From: Ectobius pallidus
Lineage: Eukaryota; Arthropoda; Insecta; Blattodea; Ectobiidae
DNA length: 64,000 bases
Direction of reading: 5' to 3'
Assembly (NCBI GenBank): GCA_964059195.1
Contig: CAXKWD010000009.1
Span: forward strand, 90,245,432-90,309,431
Every line of letters begins with the position of its first letter. The stretch's first letter is position 1. Positions 43,796 through 55,418 of this stretch are shown in pieces. The notes under the pieces were generated by a model. It searched no databases. It was not told the origin of the DNA and saw only the letters and a list, made by a program, of their open reading frames with translations. A program made the translations under genes and the position numbers.

Positions 43796-44032
43796 CAAAT
43801 TCAAGTTCTTCTTCCAGTCGATGCGGTTATATCAGTCAACTTTTAGGGTTAAAAGCGATAAAACGAAAGAGATAAAAATAAAGGATAAAGTAATGGCGGT
43901 AGACACTTGTGATTGGTTAAATATCTACATATTTTTATACTGGATTGGATACAGTTTTGTGAGCTTAATAGACAATGACAAAATTCTTTCTCACACGGGA
44001 AGACTGTTAAGCAAATCCATAATATAGTGAAA

Positions 44033-44035
<3 letters not shown>
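43796..44035. other. Spacer, nothing recognised
   Basis: Overlapping short plus frames only. Confidence 0.5.
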
Positions 44036-44070
<35 letters not shown>

Positions 44071-44077
44071 TTATATA
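44036..44077. repeat. (TA)n tract and 5' target repeat
   Basis: TA dinucleotides run into ATAAGTTATATA (44066-44077), which is repeated at 46848-46859 after the LINE. Confidence 0.9.
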
Positions 44078-46847
44078 ACAAAGAACAAGAACAAGAATTA
44101 GAAGAAGAATTAAGCAGAAAAGAAATTAATGTAGCAACCATAACAGAAACTAAACGGAAATTAAAAGGGACCAAAGACTTGAATCAATATACAATGATTT
44201 ATAGTGGAGTGGAACAGCAGGAAAGAGCTAAAGGTGGAGTAGCTATACTAATTGATAAAAAGTGGAAAAACAAACTAGAAAGTTATTCTTATATAGATGA
44301 ACGTATTGCCACAGCAAGATTTAAAATAGAAAGAGGCCATATGACAATAATAGCTGTTTATGCACCTGAGGAAGGCAGAAAAGAGGAAACAAACATGTTT
44401 TATAAAAAATTGCAATCAGTTATAGACAGGTATACTAGAAGTGATCACTTGATTATAAGTGGGGATTTGAACGCACGAGTTGGTAATATTACCATCCCAA
44501 ATATAGTTGGAAATAATGGGGAGAGTGTTGTGAATGTTAATGGTGAAATATTAAGAGAGTTTGCTACATATAATAAACTGAAAATTTCAAATACGTTTTT
44601 CAGGAAGAAAGACATACACAAATACACATGGAGTAGTCGAGGATATAGGTCATTGATAGATTATACAATTGTTAATGATAAATTATGCTCACATGTTCAA
44701 GACGTAACTGTCCACAGAGGCAGCGATATATATTCAGATCACTATCTGGTAATATCTAAAATTAAAGTGATAGCAAGATGGCATAAATCGAAAGTAAATC
44801 AAAAACAAAAAAATGAAGATGTGTATAAAGTTTATTTATTGCAAGATGAAAGCATAAGAACATTATATGAAAATCGGATGGTAAGAAATATTCTAGAATT
44901 ACCAACAGAGGAAGATATAAATTTGGAATGGGAAAATATTACAAAAATAATCAACAAAACAGCAAGTGAAGTGCTGGGAAAAAAGAGAAAATTAAGAAAC
45001 AAGAGAGGCCTAAGAATTTGGAATCCGGAAATTAAAAAAGCAATAGAAGATAAACAACAAGCTTATAAAGCATTTTTACAGTTGAAAACAGAACAAGCAT
45101 ATGAGATATATAAAGAAAAGAGAAAAGAAGCTAAAAGAATAACACGACAAGCACATGAAGAGTCGTGGAATAAATTTATTAGTGAAATAGAGCATGACAT
45201 ACATGGAAGACAGTTAATAGGGTATAAGTTAATTAAACATTTGAATAAAACGGAGAAAGATGTAGCAAAATTAAACATAATACCTGAAAATCAATGGATA
45301 GAGCATTATACCAGTCTGTATTTTAGCAACACAGAGTTTGAATCAAGAAAAAACACTTTAGAGGTGGAAACAAAACTAAATGAAGTAGACCCAATAACCC
45401 TTGCGGAACTGGATGCTGTACTGAAAACAATAAAAAATCGAAAAGCTCCAGGATTAGATGGAATGAATGCTGAACTCATAAAATACAGTGGAATAATGTG
45501 CAAATTAAGAATATTACATTTTATAAATAATTGCTGGCAAAATTGTAAAATACCCGAATCATGGACAACAGCTCTAATTAAAAATATATTCAAAAAAGGA
45601 GATCGGAGAAAATGTGGTAACTATAGAGGAATAAGTCTAATGAATGCAAGTTACAAAATTTACACGAAAATAATAAACAATAGACTGAAAAATATCACAG
45701 AATGCATTATAGGGGAAGAGCAGAGCGGATTTCGTAAAGGCCGATCCTGTACAGATAATATATTTATTCTCAATCAAATAATTGAACAACGAAGAGAAAA
45801 AAATTTAGAAACCCATATTGCCTTCATCGATTTGGAAAAGGCCTTTGATAGAATAAATAGAACACAGTTATGGCAAATATTAGAAAATAAGGGCTACCCA
45901 CCACATATCATTAAGGCTATTAAAAGTCTATATACAAAGACAAACATAATAATTGATACTGGAAATAGACTAAGTAGAAAATTTTTTACTAATATTGGAC
46001 TTAGACAAGGGTGCAGCTTATCACCCACTTTATTTAATATTTACATGGACGATATTTTAAATAAATGGAAGATTTTAGTGGATCCAGGAATCATAATAAA
46101 AGAAAATGTTTGTATTAACACCCTGCTGTTCGCAGATGATCAAATATTGATATACCAAAGTGAAGACAAACTGCAAAAATCTTTGTATGTCTTAAATAAT
46201 ATTATTCAAAATTACAATTTTAAAATATCAAAAGAAAAAACAAAAATTATGGCCTTTAAAGGACATTACCCAGTCAGATCAAAAATCGTTTTAGAAAACG
46301 AAATCTTAGAACAGATATCAGATTTCAAATATTTAGGATGTAACATAAGTTTTAAATATAGCACAGATATAGAAGAAAAAGTAAACAAGTTCAGAATGAT
46401 ATGTGGGACTATACAAAGAACATTTAAGAATAGAGTGAGAAGAGATACAAAAATGAAAATGTATAAAGTAATGGCAATACCAACGTTATTATATGGATGC
46501 GAAACTTGGGTACCAACACAAAAGGACTTAAACAAAATACAGACCACAGAAATGAAATTTTTAAGAGGAGTAAAAGGCTGCACAATACTAGATAAATTAA
46601 AAAATGAAGAAATCAGGAAAGAATTAGAAATTGAGCCAATAAGAAATAAAATATCAGGACGTAGGCAGCAATGGCAAGAACATGTTTTAAGAATGGAAGA
46701 TACTAGATATCCAAATGCAGTATTAAATTACAGTCCAAAAGGAAGAAGAGAAAGAGGAAGACCCAGGAGACGCTGGAGAAACCTATGAAGCCGGAACGGG
46801 CAACGCTGCCCAAACCATGGAATGAAGATGATGATGATGATGATGAT
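44078..46847 (+). mobile_element. RTE-type LINE, nearly intact, 5'-truncated
   Basis: One long ORF with endonuclease then reverse transcriptase, a C-terminal GRPRRRWR tail, a 3' UTR of only about 55 bp (CCGGAACGGGCAACGCTGCC, CAAACCATGGAATGAAG) and an ATG/GAT trinucleotide tail (46823-46846) are the RTE-clade pattern. ATAAGTTATATA stands on both sides, extendable to 14 bp, and is a likely target duplication. Caution is needed because the site is TA-rich and a further ATAAGTTATATA follows at 46867. The element begins inside the first conserved endonuclease segment, so only the extreme 5' end is lost. No stop or frameshift was found. Confidence 0.88.
44080..46788 (+). CDS. RTE endonuclease-reverse transcriptase, continuous frame
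   Basis: About 902 codons are open from the truncation point to TGA at 46786-46788; there is no native start. Endonuclease residues visible: E at 44146 (TITETK), GDLNAR near 44462, DYTIVND near 44656 and SDHYLV near 44737. RT blocks: KAPGLDG, NYRGISLMN, SGFRKGRSC, IDLEKAFDRI, GLRQGCSLSP and LFADD (46126-46140, catalytic Asp pair), then FKYLG, LLYGCETW and GRPRRRWR. It would nick target DNA and reverse-transcribe its own RNA; such enzymes can also mobilise SINEs. The intact catalytic residues and lack of stops indicate a young copy, though without a promoter or start codon this one should not be autonomous. Confidence 0.92.
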   Translation, partial: KEQEQELEEELSRKEINVATITETKRKLKGTKDLNQYTMIYSGVEQQERAKGGVAILIDKKWKNKLESYSYIDERIATARFKIERGHMTIIAVYAPEEGRKEETNMFYKKLQSVIDRYTRSDHLIISGDLNARVGNITIPNIVGNNGESVVNVNGEILREFATYNKLKISNTFFRKKDIHKYTWSSRGYRSLIDYTIVNDKLCSHVQDVTVHRGSDIYSDHYLVISKIKVIARWHKSKVNQKQKNEDVYKVYLLQDESIRTLYENRMVRNILELPTEEDINLEWENITKIINKTASEVLGKKRKLRNKRGLRIWNPEIKKAIEDKQQAYKAFLQLKTEQAYEIYKEKRKEAKRITRQAHEESWNKFISEIEHDIHGRQLIGYKLIKHLNKTEKDVAKLNIIPENQWIEHYTSLYFSNTEFESRKNTLEVETKLNEVDPITLAELDAVLKTIKNRKAPGLDGMNAELIKYSGIMCKLRILHFINNCWQNCKIPESWTTALIKNIFKKGDRRKCGNYRGISLMNASYKIYTKIINNRLKNITECIIGEEQSGFRKGRSCTDNIFILNQIIEQRREKNLETHIAFIDLEKAFDRINRTQLWQILENKGYPPHIIKAIKSLYTKTNIIIDTGNRLSRKFFTNIGLRQGCSLSPTLFNIYMDDILNKWKILVDPGIIIKENVCINTLLFADDQILIYQSEDKLQKSLYVLNNIIQNYNFKISKEKTKIMAFKGHYPVRSKIVLENEILEQISDFKYLGCNISFKYSTDIEEKVNKFRMICGTIQRTFKNRVRRDTKMKMYKVMAIPTLLYGCETWVPTQKDLNKIQTTEMKFLRGVKGCTILDKLKNEEIRKELEIEPIRNKISGRRQQWQEHVLRMEDTRYPNAVLNYSPKGRRERGRPRRRWRNL

Positions 46848-46859
46848 ATAAGTTATATA

Positions 46860-48187
46860 TATATATAAGTTATATATATATATATTTTAAATTAGGCATT
46901 TTAATAATGGTTAATTTTTTTCAATTCTTGCCCTTTTATTTAATAAAATGGAGAGTCTAGTCATCACTCAAGTTATCACTCAATTTTCTGCCTAGGCAGA
47001 ATTGGCAACAGTACCGTAACGTAGAAAGGTTAAGTGAATAAAAGCCATTTATACACTCAGCTGAAGGAACGGATTTAACAGTATATCTAGGAGAATCAGT
47101 ATCCTGTTTTGAACATAAGGCGTTTATACAATATACACGTCAGGATGTCGATGAAAGATGCTCGCCGGTGGATGAAGCTTTGAACGCGGCCGAGCACCGC
47201 TTTCCTCACATGATATTTTAACATTTAATTTCAACTAATCAATGTCTGAGTGCGATTACTTATATTATTTTAGTTATGTGTTAAAAAGGCAGTTAACTCT
47301 CTTGATTATTCGACTACTTTGCAGCAACATCGGACATGCCATATTTCATCCTCCCCTTAATTGGACCAGTGTTTGGAAAGCTCTTTACTCTGTACTATCC
47401 CTCCCATCCTGCTTGAGAGAGTTCAGAAACCACACCGCTCTTTCTCTCTTTCTCTCTCATGCACACACACATAGGCATTATTTATAATGAAAACCTGACC
47501 GGTACCGACAAAGGCAAAACACCGCTAAGAGTGGGAAGATGCCCATTACATATTTAATAAAACATATTTTAACAAAGAACACAAGGGATTTAAAAAAGAA
47601 AAGAAAGAGTAAGGATTAAAAAATACAATATTCATGCAGTGGAAAGAAGAATCTTACGATGGCCTACACAATTATAGACTTTTCCAATTCATAAAAGTAT
47701 TGGTTCTTGGAGCTATCCAGACAATACTTTCCCCTTGCTACTTAACGGTGGAGATTACTGAGAAATTGGCTATCCCAGTGGCGTAACGAAGAAAGACTGG
47801 GCCCTTATGCAAACTTTAATTTGGGCCCCGTAATAAAAACATATGGGTTCAATAGCATGATTTCGAATGCGGAAAACATCAAATTTTATAGGCTGACATG
47901 ACCTAGGACATATTAAAATTTGCCTCTACAATTTTGTTATTACTAGGCCTACCGGTAGCCAGCATTATTACTTTAGTAGTTGTATTGTAGGAAGTTAGGA
48001 AATAAAGAAGTATAGGTTACATACCACTACACACACACATATTTATGGGCCTAATGTAGCTGAAGATCTGTTTAAATTATTTTAAAGTACTGTAGCGTTA
48101 TTCTAGAGTCAAGATTTATAACCTGAGTTTGTAGATGTAGATGAGTGGTTTGTAACTACTACCTTTTTGGAAGTGAATTGTTCCCCA
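46860..48187. other. Spacer with element-end fragments
   Basis: 46860-46885 is TA-rich flank. CTGACCGGTACCG at 47495 matches the right end of the MITE at 31263-31430 but stands alone. CAGTGGCGTAACGAAG at 47776 followed by GGGCCC is a common transposon-end wording, unpaired here. The 81-codon frame at 47242 is not recognised. Confidence 0.4.
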
Positions 48188-48472
48188 TTACACGCCGTGG
48201 AGGCCCAGAGGGTTCCAGGAGGTTGAGGCTCTCAGATTTTTAGACATCGGCACATGAAGATGGTAAGGTTGTCAGCCTTACGCACCGGCCGCCTTTACCC
48301 AAGGATTGCTCCTAGTACTCATTTCTGTTAGAGGCTGAGCCGACCCCAGGGCCATAGTGCCACCAGAAGGATTAGGCCAATTGAAAAACTCCAACAACTT
48401 CATCGGGGACCGAACCTGCGACCTTCTGGTTTGTAGCGCAGCGCCTCAACCATTACGCTACGGCGTACCCCA
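48188..48472 (-). mobile_element. SINE family H, minus-strand copy
   Basis: Minus strand reads ACGCCGTAGCGTAATGGTTG, AGGCGCTGCGCTACAAACCA, GGTTCGGTCCCCGATGAAGT (B box), and on through CTAACAGAAATGAGTACTAG to CTGGAACCCTCTGGGCC. Nearly full length and clearly close to the copy at 43485. Confidence 0.9.
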
Positions 48473-48573
48473 CATTTTTGGAAAAATTTTCAAATAAAGC
48501 GTTTAGTTCTTAGTGTATGCAATTTAATAAAAAAATTAGGCCAAATCGATACTGTAGGCCTATATTAAAAATT

Positions 48574-48795
48574 ACGCCGTGGTGTAGTTGGTTGAGGTAC
48601 TGCGCTATAAACCTGAACATTGCGGGTTCGATCACAGATGGTGTCGTTGGGATTTTTCTTTGGCCTATCCTTCCGTTGGCACTACGGCCCTGGCGTCTAT
48701 ACAGTCTCTAGCAGAAACGAGTACCAGAAGCAAGGCTGACAACCTTACCACCATCAAGAGTCGAATACCTAAGAATCTGGAAGCGACAACTTTAT
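48574..48795 (+). mobile_element. SINE family H, diverged copy
   Basis: ACGCCGTGGTGTAGTTGGTT, GAGGTACTGCGCTATAAACC, GCGGGTTCGATCACAGATGG (B box), TGGCACTACGGCCCTGGCGT and GGCTGACAACCTTACCACC. An internal deletion removes about 25 bp after GAGTACCAGAAGCAA. Confidence 0.85.
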
Positions 48796-48967
48796 AGATT
48801 CATACTGGTATAGGCCTAAACAATTACATATTCTGTACTTTGTAGAAGGAAAAGATTGTGCTTCAAGAATAAACTTATGTAAGTTAAAGAAAAATCATCA
48901 GAGGTATTATTTAATTAATGTGGGTATAAGGGGGATATTTTTTTATACTTTCCATACGTTTATAATA

Positions 48968-49165
48968 CCATCTACCTTGCCGAGTAGTCGTGGGACTTGC
49001 GAAGTGGTCATTCCCTCTCGGCTCCGTCCCGGGACCTTAGACCTGTCTCCGGGCAGAATCACCCTTCATCACCATCACCATCATTGGGAAAATGAAGTTT
49101 ATTAACCTTAGCTTATAGAACCCTAACATCCTCCATTTCCTGTATAGGGATAACATTACTTTACC
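48968..49165 (+). mobile_element. SINE-like fragments
   Basis: CCTTGCCGAGTAGTCGTGGG, CCCGGGACCTTAGACCTGTC and TCCGGGCAGAATCACCCTTC plus a CATCAC run look like the body of a further repeat. 49110-49160 (ATAGAACCCTAACATCCTCC, CCTGTATAGGGATAACATTA) is the 3' end of family H. Confidence 0.5.
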
Positions 49166-49446
49166 GTAGTCTATATTGTAGTCATTAAATAATGTAGGCT
49201 ACTGCAATTTTGGAATTGCTCCCCATTGCACCTTTCATCAAGCCATAGGCACAAATCGTAGGCCTACCCCCAATTTTATATAGTCTACAGCCTATTATTT
49301 AAGCACAATTTTATCTTAATACTGTAGTTTATTTCAATTTGTTTTGGATCGAACTGTTGTGTTTACGATCATGCTTATTATGATCATGTCCTCAGATGTT
49401 ATAGTGCACCTCTCGATATACACCATTGATACTTCATACTGTAGAC
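49166..49446. other. Spacer
   Basis: AGGCCT motifs only. Confidence 0.5.
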
Positions 49447-49530
49447 CAGGGGTTGCCAAACTTTTCGTGAAGGAGGCCACATTGACAGTCCGAGAATGAA
49501 TCGCGAACAACTACGAACAACTATGTCAAA
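49447..49530 (+). mobile_element. Solitary hAT-like terminus
   Basis: CAGGGGTTGCCAAACTTTTC followed by GTGAAGGAGGCCACATTG has the CAGxGGTxxCCAAAC pattern of hAT ends seen also at 23515. No inverted partner was found nearby. Confidence 0.5.
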
Positions 49531-49687
49531 TTTCAAAACACCGGGATTTTTTTTACTAGATTTGTTTAATTTGAATGGGCTAATACATTAATCAGAATAA
49601 AATAGAGCGAATAAAATATTTAAAACTATTAAGTTATAATCCTATTGTAAAGTTTCATTTCATTTCATTGTTAGCAATAATTATTAG

Positions 49688-49689
49688 TA

Positions 49690-49776
<87 letters not shown>

Positions 49777-49815
49777 CATTATCATCATCATCATCATCAT
49801 CATCATCATTGTCAT
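49688..49815. repeat. (TTA)n-(TCATTA)n-(CAT)n compound microsatellite
   Basis: Three successive phases of related trinucleotides. The leucine/serine-rich open frame across it is an artefact. Confidence 0.95.
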
Positions 49816-50639
49816 TATTATTAATAATTATTTTATTCGCATCCGTTTTAAAGTATAGCTATATAAAGAAAATTCCCTCCTACACGGTTCCCATTAAAGA
49901 GTTGAGATCTATTTTCCCAAAATGAATTCCGACAAAGGCTTAAACACACAAAGGGTAGCGGATGTGTGCATAAAACAAGAAAAAATATAAACTCTAGTCT
50001 GTGTCGGGGCATTTAAGTCATTTTGGTTATTTATGATAATATTTTTTAGTTAAGTTGGAGCCGGCACTGTCGTAAATCAATAGCACTTTGTGTGGGGTGG
50101 GAAATATTGGCAAAACAATGCCCTCCCATCCTTAACCTTGGATATGACAGTAGCTAGTTCAAATTCCTCGTAAGTTAGTTCTCTCCTTTGTACAATTAGC
50201 ACAAGAAGGCAAGGCGGAACCACAGAACAAACGAAAGCGCCATAAAACATGCGCCTTAGAACGAAATAATGTTCCCTAGCACATAACTTACTTATGCGCC
50301 ACCGACATTAAATTACGCGGATCCTACCACTTCTTGTTCAACACATGTTTTATTTGATTTTGCGTTTGTGTTTTTACGTGGGACGGACCAGTGTTCCTTC
50401 TTGTATCGTTATGTTTAGTTAAATCTTGTTTAAAATTGACAAATGTTGTACCGTATCATAGTTTATTATCTTAACTGTCAAATTTACCTATCGTGGTACA
50501 GTGATGGCGCTAACGTCTTTGGGACCCGCTCAATTATTTTATTGAGTCCCACAATTTTTTTGTGTCAGTAGGATAGTTATAATATATTTTTGTGAAGTCG
50601 TATAAAAAATGCATATTTCAAAATTGCTTAGTACCGGTA
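49816..50639. other. Intergenic DNA, nothing recognised
   Basis: No feature recognised. Confidence 0.45.
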
Positions 50640-50830
50640 TATTTCATTTTTTTTTTGGCGTGGTTTGTAGTTTGTTTGTCACAGTGAATTTGTTATAGCC
50701 TTAAGATAATTGTAGTATGTGTTGTATTTTTTCCCCCTTTGAACCAATGTATTTATGTCACCCCTTTGCTCTTTGGGGTTGTATTATATTATATATTAAA
50801 TTAAATTAAATTAAATTAAAACGGAAGGAT
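50640..50830 (+). mobile_element. LINE 3' UTR with TTAAA tail
   Basis: AACCAATGTATTTATGTCAC, CCCTTTGCTCTTTGGGGTTG and TATTATATTATATATT lead into five TTAAA/TAAAT units ending about 50820. The pattern of a small GC hairpin followed by a simple tail is that of a LINE 3' end. No coding part was recognised. Confidence 0.5.
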
Positions 50831-51774
50831 AATTTACTTTAAAATAATTTTAAGTTCATTTCGAACGTCATACAGGCCAACCTGAAGAGGTTAATATCGA
50901 AAAAACAATTGGTAGGCCTATATGAACTTACCATTCCATTTTACAAACAGTTCCCTTCGATAGAAGTAATTGACCTCATGTTAAGTGCTCGAGGAACTGT
51001 GCCTTCATTTTTATGGCATTTTGGAAAGAATTTGACCTCCCTCTATCACCAATCGAGCTGCTGGTAGTAATGACAAATCGCGGTTCGATAAATTGTACAA
51101 TTTGCAATAATTAGGAAAATTGTTTTTCATTTGTATTAAGATAGTCTACTCTATATGTTAATTTAAAAAAAAAAGTATTGTTTTGTTTACTTTGCCCACA
51201 GTGGCAACATGCCAATGCAGGAAGCTGATATACACATCCTGTATAAATCAATAAAATATAGTCTAATAATATTCATCATTGGCTTAATATGTTGGCACTT
51301 AGGCTACTACTCCTGAGTAAGCAGTTCAAAACTAACGAATGAATGGTTCACTGTGAACCATTTTTGTCATTATTTTACACCATAGCAAGGGCCACTGATT
51401 TTGGACATGTCACCTTAATACTAATTTAGCCTATCTCTAAGAATATAATTATTAAGTTTAAATTATAATGAGAAGTGCCGAGTGGGATTTTTAAAAAATA
51501 TAAATAAACTTATATGCAGAATCAGGTCATTGTACGAGATTGGATCTCTTATGTGTGAGGACAAGAATAAATGTTTTATATTCACAGTACTAATTGCTTC
51601 AGTTATTTAATAGTTAAATTTGCACCCATTACTGAATTATTACTGGGCATATAGGCCTATGGTTAAATAAGTGTAGGCCTATTTATCACAGATATTCATC
51701 ATCGCCTGTTCGAAATAGCAGAAGCTGAATTACTGCAATTTTATCAGAAGTTTTGTTTCATAATGTAGAGGCTC
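50831..51774. other. Intergenic DNA, nothing recognised
   Basis: No feature recognised. Confidence 0.45.
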
Positions 51775-52640
51775 ACTAAGAAGGGATTTTTCAAAATTCA
51801 ACCCTTAAGGGGTTCATATGGGGGTTAAAATTTTATGTGGAGAGACAATCTATTTAATGGTTCTGGGCATATTTACTTAAAACTTGGTAAAGTACATAAT
51901 CATAATTAATCTATTTTGTATCAACCTCTAAGGAGGTGAAAACATGCTACAAGAGTTTGTATTAAAACAATTTTTTTTGGTAGTATTTCCTTGATACTCT
52001 ACTCTACTCTAGGCCTACAACAGAAATAACGAAACACATATTTCATACTTATCAAAATTTAACCCCTAAGGGGTTTATAAACACAAAGGGGTTCAAAGTT
52101 TGTATGGAGAAACGTTGTTTAACGGTTTCATTGAATTTCAACTTGGTAAAAGTATTCCAAAGCATGATTAATTAAACACGTAGGGCCTATTTCTTGTTTC
52201 TTTGGAAATCTGCCCATAAGGGATGAAAATAATCAAGTGTTTGGATAATGTCTTCCCATATAGGCCTACCACTATTATACTTAAAAAACACAACAGCTGA
52301 AGCCTAAAGGAAATATCCAATACCAATTAAAGACCAATTAAATAAAGTACGTTTTGCAGTTAACTTTTTATTATAATTTTGTGTTATAAGTGTCTAATTA
52401 TTTGTAGTCAACACCTTATGGCAGAAACAGTAAAAATAAGGTAGGCCCTATTAAAGTTTGTAACTGGAAAAAATACTTTTGGTCGGATTTTTAAAAATCT
52501 CATTATAAATGCTATACAACACAAATAATATTACTCATATTTCAGTATTTCCCAAAGTTCAATCCCCTAAGGGTTTTATAAACACATGGGGGGGGGCATA
52601 AGGAGGTACAGAGTTTATATGGAGGAACGGTATAATATTT
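51775..52640 (+). repeat. Three diverged copies of a CCCCTAAGGGG-containing unit
   Basis: Blocks AAATTCAACCCTTAAGGGGT (51796), AAATTTAACCCCTAAGGGGT (52056) and AAGTTCAATCCCCTAAGGGT (52556) are each followed by GGGG..TTTATGTGGAGA/TTTGTATGGAGA/TTTATATGGAGG, then, in the first two, ACTTGGTAAA. Spacing is about 260 and 500 bp. No frame spans the units. Confidence 0.8.
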
Positions 52641-53859
52641 TTTCTCTTTCTCGTTTACAACAATATCAGTAATTTTACAAAATTAGCAAAAACTAAGGTT
52701 TGGAGTTAGTAGGCCTACGAAGGAAGGATAATTATGTCTGTCAAATTACGAAATGCGTGCGAATAAAGTTGCGGGCTGCGGCTGGTATCAGATTTACTTC
52801 ATGTCATATTCATATAGCCTACCTATGGTGAAATAAGTCGACGCAGACATTGTTTTGGTAATACTTTCATCCAGAAGTAAGACCTAGGCCTAAGTAACTA
52901 TATTATTTTATACTTAAATATCCACCTTATACCCTCAATTAATGGTAATTCCTATGTAGATTGCCTATACCTTACATTTATTTATTTTGATCAAATAATA
53001 TAACATGTATTACATAAGCTATTCTGAATTTAAAATATTTACATTCTTTCTGTCTATATGCTTTTATTATGACTGCTTAAATGTAACTACAATAAATTAG
53101 TAACCAAATGTAAGTAACTAAATTCGGTCCTTGCATAGACACAATGCATTTTCTAAACTCGTGCATGAGGCAGTTCATTACCAAGACTTGTGAGTGTACC
53201 CCATAAAATTTTTCCTCAACTGCTGCATATAGTAAAGGGGATACGGATAGAAAAACATAGTATTTTGAGAAGTTCATGGAAACTACTGTACCACGATTAT
53301 GCTGTGTTTTACCTTGATTTGATGAATAAGAAGATGAGGAAGGTGTAAAAGAGGCGGAGGCGTGAGAACGTATGTTATTATTACATCACTTGGTACAAGA
53401 CTTACCAGAGTTTTCCTTTTGATTGGCGCCGTCTTCTTAATCCGATGTCGGCAAGTTCACAGAAGAAAGCAGGTGGAATGGGAGGGGGATAAAGCTACCT
53501 GAGGCTGTCTTATTAGCGGTACAGTCATGGTTTATCACAGGGAACACTCCATCTTCCACTTGCCTTCCTTATCCAGCGGACATGGTAAATTCCTTATATC
53601 ACAAATCTAAATTTCCTAAACCTTTACACTCTCAATACAGGAAAATATAGGCCTAGTTATATACAGATCAGGGAACAATCTATTGAATTCTTCTGTAGGT
53701 AACGATGGTATGGGTAGAAGTTGTCCTGACGTGGAATCCACTAATATTTCAGACAATGTAATCTCACTTCCGGAAATGTCATTAAGTTAAATTTTGTAAA
53801 TTTTGAAGTAGAGTAGTATATTTCTATATTCTCAAGTCTTCCATCAGATTTAAATTTTT
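52641..53859. other. Intergenic DNA, nothing recognised
   Basis: A 66-codon minus frame (53077-53277) has no recognised motif. Confidence 0.45.
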
Positions 53860-53955
53860 GACCATTTTGCCGCGTTATTTTATTACAAATGCAGCCTACG
53901 ATCAGGGCAAAACGCAAGCTGTAAATAAAGATTTAAAATTAAAACAAAATTAAAG
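53860..53955 (+). mobile_element. LINE 3' UTR fragment
   Basis: GCCTACGATCAGGGCAAAAC and GCAAGCTGTAAATAAAG followed by an A-rich tail parallel the 3' UTR at 8530-8597. 5' limit uncertain. Confidence 0.6.
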
Positions 53956-54179
53956 TAAACTTCTGGTTCAGTAACAAACAGTACATACAACAGTAGCAAA
54001 CTAGAACTATTCATTAGGGTGTGCCAACATTAAGCTAAATTAGCAAAGTTGGGGTAAAAGAAATACCGTACTGGCATCGACTTCTCACTTAGCCTTTATT
54101 ACAATGGTAGGCATCTTTACCTAGATTCACTACAAAACAATATTGAATAGAAATCACCTTTTACTTTTACAATATACTA

Positions 54180-54430
54180 GACAATCGTGAACGAGTGGCG
54201 AATCGTAAACGAGTCTCTATAATGAACGAATCATTGTATTGAACGAAAGAATCATTATCCATTTAAAGAAACGAATCGGTTTCTTTGTGAATCAAGTATG
54301 AAAGTCAGGATTCGGTTCAAGAAATGAATCGAAACCACTGTGAATCTAAAGTCTTCTCAATTCTCCTTCTTATCCGCTGATTCAGTGATTCCCTTTTCTT
54401 CTTCTCAGTATTTTGAATCACGCTTCGCTC
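54180..54430. repeat. Cluster of GAATCG/GAACGA motifs in both orientations
   Basis: CGTGAACGAG, CGAATCGTAAACGAGTC, TGAACGAATCATT, TTGAACGAAAGAATCATT, AAACGAATCGGTTTC and AAATGAATCGAAACC lie within about 170 bp. Such clusters are typical of hAT subterminal regions, but no terminus was identified. Confidence 0.6.
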
Positions 54431-55418
54431 CTTTCTACTATTATGGCAAGGGTGCTTGGTGTTTGCAGTTACTCAAATATTATTGATTACGGTATGTAAA
54501 TGTTAAATTTTACGTAGGCTAGTTAAACTTAAACTACTCTTTGAGTGATTAAGTAGCCTGCGAACCTGATAACTGTGGCGATAAGGATTACCACGAGCAT
54601 TGTCAACTGTACCTATAGGCTACTTCGAATGTTTAAAATTATTCAGTAATTCTTATTCAGATAGGAGAATTATAGGGATGAGCCTAGGCATACCCGGCAC
54701 ACCCCGTAGTTCCGCCTATGAGACAGGTTACATAATTAATCTAATTTAGTTACAGTATAGATACGAATCCACCAAATATGAAGAACCAAGAAACTGTAAT
54801 TAGGGAGAATTTGATGTAGGCCTAAAAACTTTCGAATATTTATTAATCCTTTCCTAATATGAACTATGATTTAATGGGAATATTTATGTCTATTTATAAA
54901 TTTATTCCATTTTCCAACAATAGTGCGAGAAAGAATAGGCTATAGATTATACAAACCGAAATGCGGGTTTGAAATTGGAAAGAAATATACTTGAAAAAAT
55001 CAGAATAGCTTTATCTCGTAATTTTATCAGCTTGGACGACTTGAATGACTGCTTAGTCAAAACATATGACTGAATTTACGAAATTCGGCCTGTAAAAACA
55101 GAATGGCAATAGTAGGCTACATTAGCTTAGTACATTTCATAAATATGGATAGGTGGAACATAAATTCCAGTTTGCCTGTGCTAAGTAAAGAAAAATCCGC
55201 GCTAAAATTGATGATCTAAAACGGGCCAATGAATGAGAAAAGATAAAGAGCAAATGATTAAAGGAACATCACAAATAGACTACATAAAAATAGGAGGAAA
55301 TAATTAAAGAACAATTTAAAAATAAGTATCTATCTTATATAATAAGATGAAGTGTTTGGCTTTTTATCTGTTTGTTAGTGTACGATGCCCTGCCAGATCT
55401 ACGGCACTATTATAAGTA
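54431..55418. other. Intergenic DNA, mostly unrecognised
   Basis: 55335-55390 resembles 40430-40480 (CTATAATAAG..TTTGTT..GATGCCC). The rest shows nothing. Confidence 0.4.

Noticed and set aside
49668..49925. 85-codon Leu/Ser-rich ORF resembling a signal peptide
   Set aside because: It is the translation of a TTA/CAT compound microsatellite.
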